Source: Paenibacillus sp. D2_2
Lineage (GTDB): Bacteria > Bacillota > Bacilli > Paenibacillales > Paenibacillaceae
Assembly (NCBI RefSeq): GCF_031199965.1
Contig: NZ_CP133605.1
Coordinates: 5,065,001 to 5,129,000 of the forward strand
DNA length: 64,000 nucleotides
Reading direction: 5' to 3'
A program made the position numbers and the translations under genes. Positions 30,259 to 39,702 of the stretch are shown piece by piece; positions within the stretch are counted from its first letter, which is position 1; the number at the start of each line of letters is the position of its first letter. The notes beneath the pieces were generated by a model that was not told where the DNA came from, made no database searches, and saw nothing but the letters and a program-made list of their open reading frames with translations.

Positions 30259-31585
30259 TAGAAAACACCTCTTTACTATATTCATTTTTATTAATCTCTA
30301 TTGCACTCTCCAGATTAGCTATTCCAAAACTACGATCTCCTTGGTTGGGTAATATTTTAAGTTCTGCCACATCATATCTACGATCTAATGGAATAATATC
30401 ACCATCAACTAACTCTACAAATCCTAAAGAAATATAATAGTCCCCTGGTATAAGAGACATTTTTTGCTTAAATGTAATGGAGATCTCTTCATCTTTATTT
30501 AGCGATTTAAAGGGGTAATTCTGAAAATAACTATTTGTTCCATATACTTCTAAACCCTTTATCGATTTTATTGTCATAGCATAAATAGGTTGCGCAATAT
30601 ATTCATTTGCCTTCACAATAAACTCAACTTCTACCTCTTCACCTGTTGTAATTGAAGTCACTCGTTCTCTTTCAAAATTCCTAATGAAAAACTCTTTAAT
30701 AATTCCTCTGTAATCTCCATAACGATATTCCTTCGAAATATCCTTATCTAATGCATTAGCCCCAGCAAATTCTTTAACTTCTATTTGTGGGCCAGTCACT
30801 AATTCTTCATGTTCCGAAATTTCTTCAGCGTTATCAACTTGAGAGTTAGATTGAGTATTAGAAAATAATATTTTTGTATAATGATTTACTACATCATTGG
30901 GGTTTCCTACCTCAAGTAAATCTCCACGGTCAATCAAGACAACTCTATCACAAATTTGTCTAATCGTTTGCAGATCATGGGAGACCACTAATATAGTCTT
31001 TCCAGATTCTTTAAGGGATTTAATCTTTTCATAACATTTCAATTGAAAGCGACCATCACCAACAGACAAGGCCTCATCAACTATTAAAATTTCAGGATTA
31101 ACATTAATCGATACTGCAAAAGCAAGCCGAACATACATACCACTAGAATAAGTCTTAACAGGTTGATCAATAAAGTCGCCAATATCAGCGAATTTAAGTA
31201 TTTCTTCTAATTGAGTATCCATTTCTTCTTTACTAACTCCCAAAATAGCTCCATTTAAATAGATATTTTCTCGGCCTGTAAATTCGGGATTAAACCCACT
31301 TCCTAATTCCAAAAGTGCAGCAACTCTTCCATTCACGGAGATATCTCCTGTTGTTGGTGATAATGTACCTGCGATCATTTGAAGAAGTGTACTTTTACCC
31401 GACCCATTCCTCCCAATAATTCCAACAGCCTCACCCTTGAATATTTCAAGAGATAGTGGACGAAGCGCCACAAAATCTTTGTAGTATTTTCCCTTTTTGT
31501 TAATTATCTGTTTTAGACGGTCCGTTGGTTTTCCGTAGATACGATATGTTTTACTCACATTCTTAATTTGTATGGCTAAGTTCAT
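30230..31585 (-). CDS. wzt: ABC polysaccharide exporter, ATP-binding protein with C-terminal extension (Wzt)
   Basis: Powers export of a finished lipid-linked polysaccharide. The N-terminal ATPase (about 1-245) has Walker A IGRNGSGKSTLLQ, signature YSSGMYVRLAFA and Walker B ILIVDEALSVGD. A further about 200 residues form a beta-rich C-terminal domain (EVEFIVKANEYIAQPIYAMTIK to DVAELKILP). In O9a-type systems this extra domain binds the chemically capped chain end, and short Wzt proteins of uncapped systems lack it. Its presence beside a methyltransferase and a kinase-like protein supports cap-dependent export. The frame can begin at GTG 31591; ATG 31585 two codons later is the likelier start. 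Confidence 0.92.
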   Translation of the reverse strand: MNLAIQIKNVSKTYRIYGKPTDRLKQIINKKGKYYKDFVALRPLSLEIFKGEAVGIIGRNGSGKSTLLQMIAGTLSPTTGDISVNGRVAALLELGSGFNPEFTGRENIYLNGAILGVSKEEMDTQLEEILKFADIGDFIDQPVKTYSSGMYVRLAFAVSINVNPEILIVDEALSVGDGRFQLKCYEKIKSLKESGKTILVVSHDLQTIRQICDRVVLIDRGDLLEVGNPNDVVNHYTKILFSNTQSNSQVDNAEEISEHEELVTGPQIEVKEFAGANALDKDISKEYRYGDYRGIIKEFFIRNFERERVTSITTGEEVEVEFIVKANEYIAQPIYAMTIKSIKGLEVYGTNSYFQNYPFKSLNKDEEISITFKQKMSLIPGDYYISLGFVELVDGDIIPLDRRYDVAELKILPNQGDRSFGIANLESAIEINKNEYSKEVFSSGTTTKAYR

Positions 31586-31607
31586 AAACACACCTTTTTT
31601 CGTTTAA

Positions 31608-32408
31608 TTATAAAACATCTGCAAAAGCATGCTTTGTTTTTCTGAATACTACCAATCCTATTAAACAAACAACCAGTGCGACTATACTCTCAGTTGCAAA
31701 TTCCGCGAGGCTAGGAATTTTTCCCCACAACATAATCCCCCTAATATTCTCAATGTAATACGTAAGGGGATTGAGATTATAAAACCATTTAAACTGACTT
31801 GGAATGACCTCTACCGAATAAAATATAGGGCTCAGCAAAGATAAGGCTTGTACTACGATCGCAATCATTTGACCAATATCCCTAAGAAATACGCCTAAAG
31901 ATGAAAACAACCACGATATTCCTAGCGTAAACACCAGTAGTGGCAAAATCATAATAGGTAGTAGTAATATAGTCCAATGCAACGTTTTAAATATAAAACC
32001 AGAAAAAATGATAACTAAACTAAAATTAATTGTGGCAGTTACCAATGCAGTACCAACTGAAACTATAGAAAAGACCTCTAGCGGGAATACTACCTTCTTA
32101 ACGTAATTTGAATTTCCTAATATTAGAAATGGTGCGCGCGACAAAACTTCTCCAAATATATTAAATGTAGTTAAACCACAAAAAATAATTATCGCAAACT
32201 CAAGTTTATTAGTACTTCCCGTTCCCCATTTTGCTTTAAATATCTCACTAAACACGAAAGTATAAACTAACAACATAAATAGAGGGGTCAAAATTGTCCA
32301 CATAAATCCTAAATAAGAACCCTTATAACGACTTATAGTCTCTCTCTTGATAAATTGCGTAATTATATTCCTATTTGTTTTCAAGTAATTAAACATTCTT
32401 AATAACAT
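31608..32408 (-). CDS. wzm: ABC-2 type polysaccharide exporter permease (Wzm)
   Basis: A 266-aa membrane protein with six helices of the ABC-2 family. Landmarks: KRETISRYKGSYLGFMWTIL at the N-terminus, the VKKVVFPLE coupling helix, and FYNLNPLTYYIENIRGIM near the C-terminus. It should form the channel with Wzt for a lipid-linked glycan. It is the first gene of the long minus-strand run (32408 down to at least 25344). It faces the plus-strand ligase gene across 106 bp, so a divergent promoter region is expected there. Confidence 0.93.
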   Translation of the reverse strand: MLLRMFNYLKTNRNIITQFIKRETISRYKGSYLGFMWTILTPLFMLLVYTFVFSEIFKAKWGTGSTNKLEFAIIIFCGLTTFNIFGEVLSRAPFLILGNSNYVKKVVFPLEVFSIVSVGTALVTATINFSLVIIFSGFIFKTLHWTILLLPIMILPLLVFTLGISWLFSSLGVFLRDIGQMIAIVVQALSLLSPIFYSVEVIPSQFKWFYNLNPLTYYIENIRGIMLWGKIPSLAEFATESIVALVVCLIGLVVFRKTKHAFADVL

Positions 32409-32514
32409 TATTTCAGCTCCATCGGTCCATGTTTAAAAATTGTATTCGATTATACTTATCTACCTTACCTATGCTAAAATATTGTCGTATCTACTAGAAA
32501 AGGAGATTATAACC

Positions 32515-34969
32515 TTGTCGAATCCAGTATACGGAAAAAATCCGTGCAGTCGAGAAAAGGGGAATTTTGGCCTGTAGCGGTTTGGGTGTTGTTGGTTGGT
32601 TTGATTCTGTTTTTAGCGTGGTCCCCTTTCCAGGCCGGATTGTTCAATGGACTTGTTCTTAATTTCGAGAAACCGATTCTCTGGGCCGTTTTGATTGGCA
32701 GCTTGCTGATGATCGTATGGGTCTGTTCCTACTTTAAAACCATGAAGCTTGATGATCAGAGAGATTGGACAGCGGTCGCGGTATTGCTTATTCCTATAAC
32801 GTATGTACTTTCGCTGATCTCAGCAGCCTCACAGTATTTTGCGATTAATGCTATATTAATCCAATGTCTTTATGCATTTCTGTTCATTATCGCACTATAT
32901 TTACTGCAAAATAAGCAAACTAACGCGGTTATCGAAACCTCGATCATTACCGTCGCTTACATCATTGTCATGTTCGGCTTGTTTAACTGGTTAGGCCAAG
33001 GTAGAACGGTGTCGGCCATTGTCGGCTGGTTTACGCCAACCGTGATCAACGGACAGTACAACCAAGCGATCTGGATCGATTCCAACGGTCCACGGTTGGC
33101 CTCGGTGTTCCAGTATCCGAATACATATGCTGCATTCCTGATGGCCTTCTTGTTCGTAGCTATATTCGCAATTACACGCTCTAAGAGATGGTGGATTCAG
33201 GCTATTCACGCCTTTATGCTCGTGCCGATGGCCCTATCGATTTTGCTCACCCTGTCGCGCGGGGACTGGTCTTCCTGCCGGTTGTATTCATCGTACTGCT
33301 TCTGTTCTTGAAGCCGGCTAAGCAGCTCCTGTGGATTCTGTACTGCATTATTGCCGGTCTGGGAACCTTATTGATTGCTAAACCCGTTACCGATCTAGGG
33401 CAGCAATTCCACAATGGTCAAATTAATGATCCGGCCAAAGGATGGTTCTACGTCCTTGCTGCCTCCGTCATTATTGCCGTAATAGCTTGTCTTATTCAGC
33501 GTTATGTTGCGTCAGCACTCGAGAGAGGTACTAATAAATGGGCATCCAAAAAGCTCGGTAATCTATGGTTGCCTGTCGGTTCCGTCGTAGCAGTTGTGGT
33601 AATCGTTGCCCTGTTCCTAGGAACGAACCTGAAGCATGTGCTGCCGGGCAATATCGGCGAACGTCTGGAGAACATCAACCTGCAGCAGCACAGTGTATTG
33701 GAACGCTTTACTTTCTATAAGGATGCTGTAAAAGTACTCAAGGATTATCCAGTGATTGGTGCAGGCGGTGGTTCATGGGCATCCATTTACGAGAAATACC
33801 AGAATAACCCATACACCAGCCGTCAGGCGCACAGCTTCATCATGCAATATCTAGTAGAAGTCGGTATCCTCGGCTTTGTGATCATGCTTGGATTTATGAT
33901 CTTTATTTTCTATAAATATATTGTTGGATATATTCGTTCGGAAGAACAAAAACGTGATTCGTACTTTATCTACTTTATTATTGTTCTCTCGATTCTGATC
34001 CACAGCTTGATGGACTTCAATATGAGCTATGTCTTTATAGGGATGCTCGTATTCATCGGTCTTGGGGGCATGGCGGCGGCTATGGATAACCACTCAACAG
34101 AACGAGTGAAGCTGAAAGCTTCTTCAATGCGCGGGGTATTCAGTACCGTTATGGTGCTTGGATCCATTGCGCTGATCTTCATTTCTATCCAATATATTCA
34201 AGCTAACAATGCGGCAGTCAAAGGTCAGAACTTAATGTCAACTAGTAATAATTATCAAGAGATCAAAGCACCTCTTGATCAAGCACTGAAGAAACGCGGC
34301 AACTATCCTTACGCGGTTCTTAATATGAGCACCTTGCTGCAAGCCGGATATCAACAAACCAACGAGGATGCTTTTTATAATGAAGAAGACAATTTGCTTA
34401 CTCAAGCTCTCAAAAAAGAACCGTTTGATAAAAATATGTATGCCCAGCTTATTTCTCACTATAAGCTAAAAGGTGAAACCGATAAGGCCTATGAAGTGCT
34501 TAAAGATAATGCCGAACGTTACGCATGGGATATGAATTGGTATGAGGAACTAATCACTCAATCTTTTCAGCTTGGTTATAAGGCTCTAGGCGCTCAGGAT
34601 GCTGTTCTGAAGGAACATTACTTCAAGAGTGGACTGGAAGCTTACCAACATGTGGTAGATGGAGTTGAACATCTTAAGACATTGCCGAAGGGACAAATGC
34701 AAGGGAATCCGTTCGAGGTGACTCAGACGATGTCACTAAATGCAGGTAAAATGCAGTACATGCTGGGCCAGCCTGAAGCAGCGGCTACAATTCTGAAAGC
34801 AAGCATCAAGGAAGACCTCGGTGATCCTACAAACCAGGAATTGGCCCGCTGGTATCTAGCTGCATTGAAAAAAGCTGGTCAGAGCGATCAGGCAATGTAT
34901 GATCAACTTATTGGAAAAGACCCCTCGATGAAAGACCAAATTAGCCAGTTAGCTGAGATGAACTTCTAA
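32515..34969 (+). CDS. O-antigen ligase/polymerase family membrane protein with C-terminal TPR, two indels
   Basis: About 818 aa. The N-terminal two thirds have about 12 transmembrane helices of the Wzy/WaaL family. Landmarks are SRGG near the first break and a long extracellular loop with AGGGSWASIYEKYQNNPYTS and RQAHSFIMQYLVEVGILGF, where the Arg/His pair typical of ligases lies. The C-terminal third is soluble and built of TPR-like helices (QALKKRGNYPYAVLNMSTLL, KLKGETDKAYEVLK). One missing A near 32556 hides the start; TTG 32515 with AAAGGAG nine bases upstream is my choice. One missing G near 33262 splits the membrane domain. It probably transfers the exported glycan to a surface acceptor such as an S-layer or wall component; polymerase is the alternative. 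Confidence 0.85.
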
Positions 34970-34973
34970 AATT

Positions 34974-35884
34974 TCATAGCAAAACAAAAAATCGACCTCT
35001 CCTAAGAGAGGCCGATTTTTTATCTTCTACAATCTGTTTCATATAGTCTAACAAATCCTCGCGTAGCTCCTGATTCTCCAGAGCGTAATGAAGCGTCGTC
35101 TTGATGAAGCCGAGCTTCTCACCGACATCATGCCGGGTTCCTTCGAAATTATAGGCTACGATTCGCTCGGATTCCCCAAGCTTGGAGATGGCATCCGTTA
35201 GTTGGATCTCTCCGTTGACCCAGCCTGCTGTTGTCCGAGGATTTCGAATATTTTCGGAGTTAATATGTATCTACCCATGATTGCTAGATTCGAGGGAGCT
35301 TTGTCCGCAGCTGGTTTCTCCACCAATTGTTTGGCCAGATAGACGCGTTCTCGAAGCTCTGAAGCATCGACCACTCCATACCTGGATACTTCCTCCCAAG
35401 GAACCGGCTGGACGCCGACTACTGAGGCCCGTTCATACTCAAACACATCAATCATTTGCTTCAAGCACGGAACCTCGGACTCAACGATATCATCGCCAAG
35501 CAACACAGCGAACGGTTCATCGCCGATAAATTTACGGGCGCACCAGATAGCATGTCCTAGGCCCTTTGGCTCTTTCTGTCGGATATAATGGATATCGGCC
35601 ATCTCTGATGACTTGCGAACTTCTTCAAGCAGATCCCATTTCTTCTTCTCGCTTAAGTTATATTCCAGTTCGAAGGAATTATCGAAGTGATCCTCGATCG
35701 CCCGCTTCCCTTTCCCTGTGACTATAATAATATCCTCGATCCCGGAGGCAACTGCTTCTTCCACAATGTACTGTATCGTGGGCTTGTCTACGATCGGTAG
35801 CATTTCCTTCGGCATCGCCTTAGTTACGGGAAGGAATCTCGTTCCCAGACCCGCTGCGGGTATGATCGCTTTCCGAATCTTCAT
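34974..35884 (-). CDS. galU: UTP-glucose-1-phosphate uridylyltransferase, one indel
   Basis: Makes UDP-glucose for glycolipids, teichoic acids and exopolysaccharides. Motifs: IPAAGLGTRFLPVTKAMPKE with the nucleotide-binding Gly and catalytic Arg/Lys, VEEAVASGIEDI, LLGDD with the metal Asp, and VEKPAADKAPSNLAIMGRY. A missing G near 35218 (QAGVNGEIQLTDA expected) ends the frame early. The corrected frame adds the family end (EGTRHDVGEKLGFIKTTLHYAL). As read it then passes through the terminator hairpin to a stop at 34974; one more A near 35025-35030 would instead stop it inside the hairpin. Either way it is about 295-303 aa, the usual size. It is convergent with the ligase gene and closes the glycan locus. 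Confidence 0.93.
34986..35021. terminator. bidirectional terminator
   Basis: Stem AAATCGACCTCTC / GAGAGGCCGATTT with a CTAA loop, A-run on the left and T-run on the right. It serves the plus-strand ligase gene and the convergent galU gene, whose last codons may reach into it. Confidence 0.85.
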
Positions 35885-35954
35885 CTACCCCTATCTCCCC
35901 TTCTTCTAACTTCAAGATGTTTCCATTATATCACACAAAGTGTAAATACGATAA

Positions 35955-35999
35955 AAGGCCCCTTCCGTGGGTGAAGCCCATGTCAACGGAAGGGGCCTA
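35955..35999 (-). terminator. strong hairpin terminator
   Basis: A perfect 13-bp stem AGGCCCCTTCCGT / ACGGAAGGGGCCT followed on the minus strand by UUUU. It lies about 40 bp after the small gene ending at 36037 and upstream of galU, so it separates the two. Confidence 0.85.
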
Positions 36000-36036
36000 A
36001 ATCATTGTAATCTACCTTAATATTATAAATGTTTAT

Positions 36037-36231
36037 TTAACTCCAGAATTTGCGTAACGTGAAGCGCTGAGATTCTTCCTCATGCCTTGCGCCTTGGCCC
36101 CACGGTTCTGGCGTATGAAGATGGCGTTCGACACCGTACTCAATTTTATGGTACTGCTGACCGCCCTCCTCATGAATACGTCCATGAGCCTTTGTTACCA
36201 ACGATTGCATCTCGAGGAATCCTTCCAACAT
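36037..36231 (-). CDS. small conserved-looking hypothetical protein
   Basis: A 64-aa soluble, charged protein, rich in His, Glu, Gln and Arg (HGRIHEEGGQQYHKIEYGVE). I do not recognise the family. The frame can open at 36264, but ATG 36231 has AGGAGG nine bases upstream, and a GTG three codons earlier is also possible. It has its own terminator (35955-35999). The ribosome site and terminator make it a real gene even though no function can be proposed. The 36265-36492 stretch upstream is A/T-rich and holds no gene. Confidence 0.6.
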   Translation of the reverse strand: MLEGFLEMQSLVTKAHGRIHEEGGQQYHKIEYGVERHLHTPEPWGQGARHEEESQRFTLRKFWS

Positions 36232-36492
36232 CACTTTCACCCTCCTACAAAATAGGCTAGCCAAGCGTTAGCCTCTCACTTTGTTTACGCTTTCATTATA
36301 TCACATTAATCTTTCTTAGATTACTGATAACTAGCCTTTATCGGTGCTTTTGGAGTTGTTTTCACACAGTGTACATATTTGCATTTTGTCTGTCCACGGC
36401 GGAAAAACAACCGTCTTTCTATTAAATACTTCTACAAAAAAATGAGAACATATGTTCAAACCAGAACCTATATAAGTTAGGTAGCTAAAGCT

Positions 36493-36525
36493 AAAAAGGA
36501 CACAAACCGTTTCCGGTTCATGCCC
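36493..36525 (-). terminator. terminator of the TrxR-Trx gene
   Basis: Stem GGGCATGAACCG / CGGTTTGTGTCC with a GAAA loop, followed on the minus strand by UUUUU, about 20 bp after the stop codon at 36547. Confidence 0.75.
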
Positions 36526-36546
36526 TTCTCTCTATTCTCTACGCCC

Positions 36547-37769
36547 TTAAGACAAAAGACTGTTTAATTGTGCTTCATTAATATTCTCGGTAATTACCTT
36601 CTGAATTTCTCCCTCATTGAAATAAGCGATAGCCGGGACGGTATCTATATCCAGCTTGGCGACAAGACCAGGGGATTTATATATGTCCACCTTGGTTACC
36701 CGCAGCTCCTCGGCATGTACTTGCTCGAACTTCTCAATCAGAGGCAACAGCTCGCGGCAGGCTGGCTCCGTCGCATTCCATAAATAAACGACCGATGGCT
36801 TGCCATGATTCTGGATCTGATTCTCGTATACTTCGCATTCGGAAATATATTTCTCTACTCCATAGCCAGCGATCGCTCCATCCCCAACTGCTGTGGCCAC
36901 TTGTTTAAGGAATTTGTCGCATACATCCCTGCTGCGAACACGCCGGAAACATTCGTCTCCATCTTCTCATTAACGAGCACGTAACCGTTCCGGTTCAGAT
37001 CAAGCACCCCGGAGAATATTTCGGTATTCGGGACATATCCGATGAACAAGAAGCAAGTGTCGACTTTTACAGGCTGCAGCTCGCCGGTTTTCGAGTTTTT
37101 CAAAACTACGGTCTCGAGCCGTTCTTCTCCTTCAAAAGAGTCCACCGTCGTATTCCACATAAACTCCATCTTGGGATTATCGAGCGCCTGATTTTTCGCA
37201 ATCTCATTACAATCCATTTTTCCAGGATCATGCATAACGGAGACGATGACTTTGTCTGCAAACTTGGTCAGGAAAATTCCTTCTTCAATCGCAGCATCCC
37301 CGCTGCCGATGACCATGACTGTCTTCCCCGTATTGGCTGCTGCATCACAGGTCGCACAGAAGGATATCCCTTTATCGTATAAGTACTTATCCTCGTTCTG
37401 TGCCCCAGTCAGTCTTGGCTTCCCGCCACTAGCGACGATTACGGCTCTGCATTCGTAACGAACCCGGAACGTCTCAACGACCTTCACCTCGTCGTCAAGA
37501 GACACTGCTTTGACATCGGTCATTTTAAAATCGACGCCGAACTTCTTCGCCTGCTTATGAAATAAGCCCATTAGATCTGTGCCCGTTGTTCCTTCAGGGA
37601 ACCCAGGATAATTTTCGATCTCATTCGTATAAGTGGCAAGGCCGCCAACCAAAGTTTTTTCCAGGATCAATGTCTTGAGCTTGGCACGTCCACAGTAAAT
37701 TCCCGCCGTTAACCCCGCTGCGCCGCCGCCGATAATGACGACATCATACTGCTCCGTTCTCTTCTCCAT
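36547..37769 (-). CDS. thioredoxin reductase-like protein fused to a degenerate thioredoxin domain, one indel
   Basis: About 407 aa. The N-terminal about 310 residues are a TrxB-type flavoprotein: FAD site GGGAAGLTAGIYCG, redox pair CATCDAA (CATCDG in most TrxB), NAD(P)H site VIGSGDAAIEEG, and the C-terminal FAD motif SGVFAAGDV. The last about 95 residues are a thioredoxin fold (VVYLWNATEPACRELLPLIE, VDIYKSPGLVAKLDIDTVPAIAYF). Its CGPC motif has become E-P-A-C, leaving only the second Cys. One missing G near 36937 (AAGDVCDKFLKQVATAVGDG expected) splits the two parts; no stop separates them once corrected. It ends a minus-strand run with half-size YeeE permeases and TusA, so it may reduce a sulfur or selenium carrier rather than ordinary thioredoxin. 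Confidence 0.85.
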
Positions 37770-37844
37770 ATGCCTTAACCTCCATTAGAAATGTTGATTT
37801 CAAATAAACAGGCTGACTTCCGTCAGCCCGGCAACTTCTTTTAC

Positions 37845-38393
37845 TTACATAAAAAACTTGGCTAATAATTTACTGCCGATAAAAGCGCCCGCGAGCAAGA
37901 ACAACCAGAAGATCCAACCGGACAGCGACAGCGAGGAAATCGAAGTGAACAATGCCCCGATATTACAACCATTTGCAAGTCTTGCCCCGTAGCCCATCAG
38001 CAGTCCGCCAAGAACAGCGGCAAATACCTGTTTCATCGAACGGATTTTCTTAATCTTGAATTCGGAAGCAAACAGCGTAGCTAGAAGTGCTCCCAGAATA
38101 ATGCCTAAGTTACGAATCGAACCACCATCGTTCATAAATCCACCAGACAGCGTCTTTTGCGCTTTTTCTGAGCTGAAATACGCCCAGTTATCTACATTGC
38201 CTCCCACCAGCTGATACAGCCAGGCGCCCCAATCCGCAAATGCACTCGTTACCCCCCAGCCCTTCGAGAACACGGCGAGATGAGCTATAGCGAACACAGC
38301 GAGCAGCACAGCTCCGGTGACGTAAGTAAGCGGCTCTTTCAGCAGCTTCTTGTAGAAACGGTTCGAGGATATCTTTAACCAAAATGCGTTCAC
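37845..38393 (-). CDS. YeeE/YedE family half-permease (C-terminal-type half)
   Basis: A 182-aa membrane protein with about five helices. The signature GARLANGCNIGALFTSISS contains the Cys used by this family. Full YeeE/YedE proteins (about 350-400 aa) import thiosulfate (TsuA) or are linked to selenium metabolism; here the family is split into two separate genes, as in PmpA/PmpB pairs. The other half is at 38822-39511, with a TusA gene between them. It probably moves a reduced sulfur compound inward through a relay of Cys residues. Confidence 0.85.
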   Translation of the reverse strand: MNAFWLKISSNRFYKKLLKEPLTYVTGAVLLAVFAIAHLAVFSKGWGVTSAFADWGAWLYQLVGGNVDNWAYFSSEKAQKTLSGGFMNDGGSIRNLGIILGALLATLFASEFKIKKIRSMKQVFAAVLGGLLMGYGARLANGCNIGALFTSISSLSLSGWIFWLFLLAGAFIGSKLLAKFFM

Positions 38394-38424
38394 CGTTCAA
38401 TCACCATCCCTTGTCTCGTAAGTT

Positions 38425-38652
38425 CTATTTCAGCTTCTCAATAACGATTTCCCATTCTCCATCATCGATTTCATCAATTTCTACGTTATGTCCTTGCTTT
38501 CTAGCCCATTCTGGAACATTCTTCATCGCACAGCTATGATCGATCGATACGATCAACACATCGCCAACTGCAAGCTCAGTCATCTTCTTCTCTGTTCTCA
38601 TCAAAGGAACCGGACAAGCTTCTCCCATACAATCCAACGTAAATTCTGCCAT
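38425..38652 (-). CDS. TusA-family sulfur carrier protein
   Basis: A 75-aa protein with the family motif GEACPVPLMRTEKKM, where Cys forms a persulfide, and the second conserved block DHSCAMKNVPEWARKQGH. A longer frame begins at 38697, but ATG 38652 follows AAGGTGG and gives the standard start MAEFTLDCMGEACP. It sits between the two YeeE/YedE halves, as TsuB-type carriers sit beside TsuA. It should accept sulfur from the permease and pass it to metabolism. Confidence 0.9.
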   Translation of the reverse strand: MAEFTLDCMGEACPVPLMRTEKKMTELAVGDVLIVSIDHSCAMKNVPEWARKQGHNVEIDEIDDGEWEIVIEKLK

Positions 38653-38677
38653 TATAAAAACCACCTTTTCGTTTTTT

Positions 38678-38695
38678 TTGATCATTATTGTGATC
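38678..38695. promoter_or_regulatory. TGATCA-N6-TGATCA palindrome upstream of tusA
   Basis: Two TGATCA sites six bases apart, just upstream of the tusA ribosome site. It could be an operator for the adjacent LysR protein or another regulator; this is suggestion only. The gap 38698-38821 also has a GTGAA / TTCAC pair around 38730-38745. Confidence 0.3.
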
Positions 38696-38821
38696 ATTTG
38701 TTTTATTGTGAATCTTTGTATAATTTATTTTGTGAAAACATTCACTTTGTAGTGCGCAATAAACTATTAACCTGCCAATCTACCAACCTGCTCGGGTAAA
38801 TTCACTTTGATTGCTTTCCCT

Positions 38822-39511
38822 TTACTCAGCACTACCCATCTTCTTCTCCTGCCATTTAACAGAAGCGATATAGAGCAGTAGAATGATCAAGAACTGAACA
38901 AGCAAAGCACCTAACCAGCCAAATACATCAGGCAAGAATACAGATGGTGCATCCTTGATTACATGTGCTCGCCACCAGCCCATATCATGTGCTCCCCACA
39001 GGGAACCGATAACGAAGAATAGCAGAGAGAGCATCTGCATCGTGAAGCCTTCCCCTACCCGCATTAGCGTACCAGAAGCACAACCGCCAGCAATGACCAT
39101 CCCGATTCCGAAAACAACCGCACCTACGACCAAGGCTAGACTGATCTGACCGACATTTTCCATCCCGGGAATCGGATTGCCTCCTGCAAACGCCGCGTAT
39201 TTGATCGCTGTGAAGCCAATCGTAGCAATGGAGCAAGCGATCAATACAGCTCTTGTTACAGATGTACTCCCCGTAATCCATGGATCTCTCATTGAAGCAG
39301 TGAAACAGAATCTCGATCTTTGCAAAATCACGCCAAATGCAAGCCCAAACAGTAAGTAGACAACCATCTTGCCATTGTAATGATTCAGGTAGAAACCAAA
39401 TCCAATGACGAGAGCCGTAGCCAGCAAAGCAAAGGGCAGCTGACTCTTCTTAGGTTTTCTTGGTGCCCGGTTACGAGCGGGCTTCGATGCGGGACTATCG
39501 TTTTGTCCCAT
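38822..39511 (-). CDS. YeeE/YedE family half-permease (N-terminal-type half)
   Basis: A 229-aa membrane protein with a basic N-terminal cytoplasmic tail (about 25 residues) and about six helices. The motifs QRSRFCFTASMRD and IAGGCASGTLMRVGEG carry the conserved Cys residues of the thiosulfate/selenium transporter family. It is probably the partner of the 37845-38393 half. The start has GGAGG upstream. It is the first gene of the run and divergent from the LysR gene, an arrangement typical of a LysR-controlled operon. Confidence 0.87.
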   Translation of the reverse strand: MGQNDSPASKPARNRAPRKPKKSQLPFALLATALVIGFGFYLNHYNGKMVVYLLFGLAFGVILQRSRFCFTASMRDPWITGSTSVTRAVLIACSIATIGFTAIKYAAFAGGNPIPGMENVGQISLALVVGAVVFGIGMVIAGGCASGTLMRVGEGFTMQMLSLLFFVIGSLWGAHDMGWWRAHVIKDAPSVFLPDVFGWLGALLVQFLIILLLYIASVKWQEKKMGSAE

Positions 39512-39533
39512 TTGTGAACACCTCCAGCATTTA

Positions 39534-39545
39534 AGTCAATTGACT
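39534..39545. promoter_or_regulatory. AGTCAATTGACT palindrome, possible operator
   Basis: A perfect 12-bp dyad 22 bp upstream of the half-permease start, inside the 190-bp divergent region shared with the LysR gene. Two copies of CGTCATG near 39631 and 39652 lie further upstream. LysR regulators usually bind such divergent regions; the actual site is not proven. Confidence 0.35.
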
Positions 39546-39702
39546 ATGTGAAAATAATAACATTCTTTTTATCCTTGTGGTCATCGGCTTTTTTGATACT
39601 GCATAAGTTTTTCTAATGGCAAATGAATCGTCATGCGTCAAATTGGTCACAGACACGTCATGATATACTTTGGTCAGAGGTTGGCGAGGGAGGAGCTTAT
39701 AA

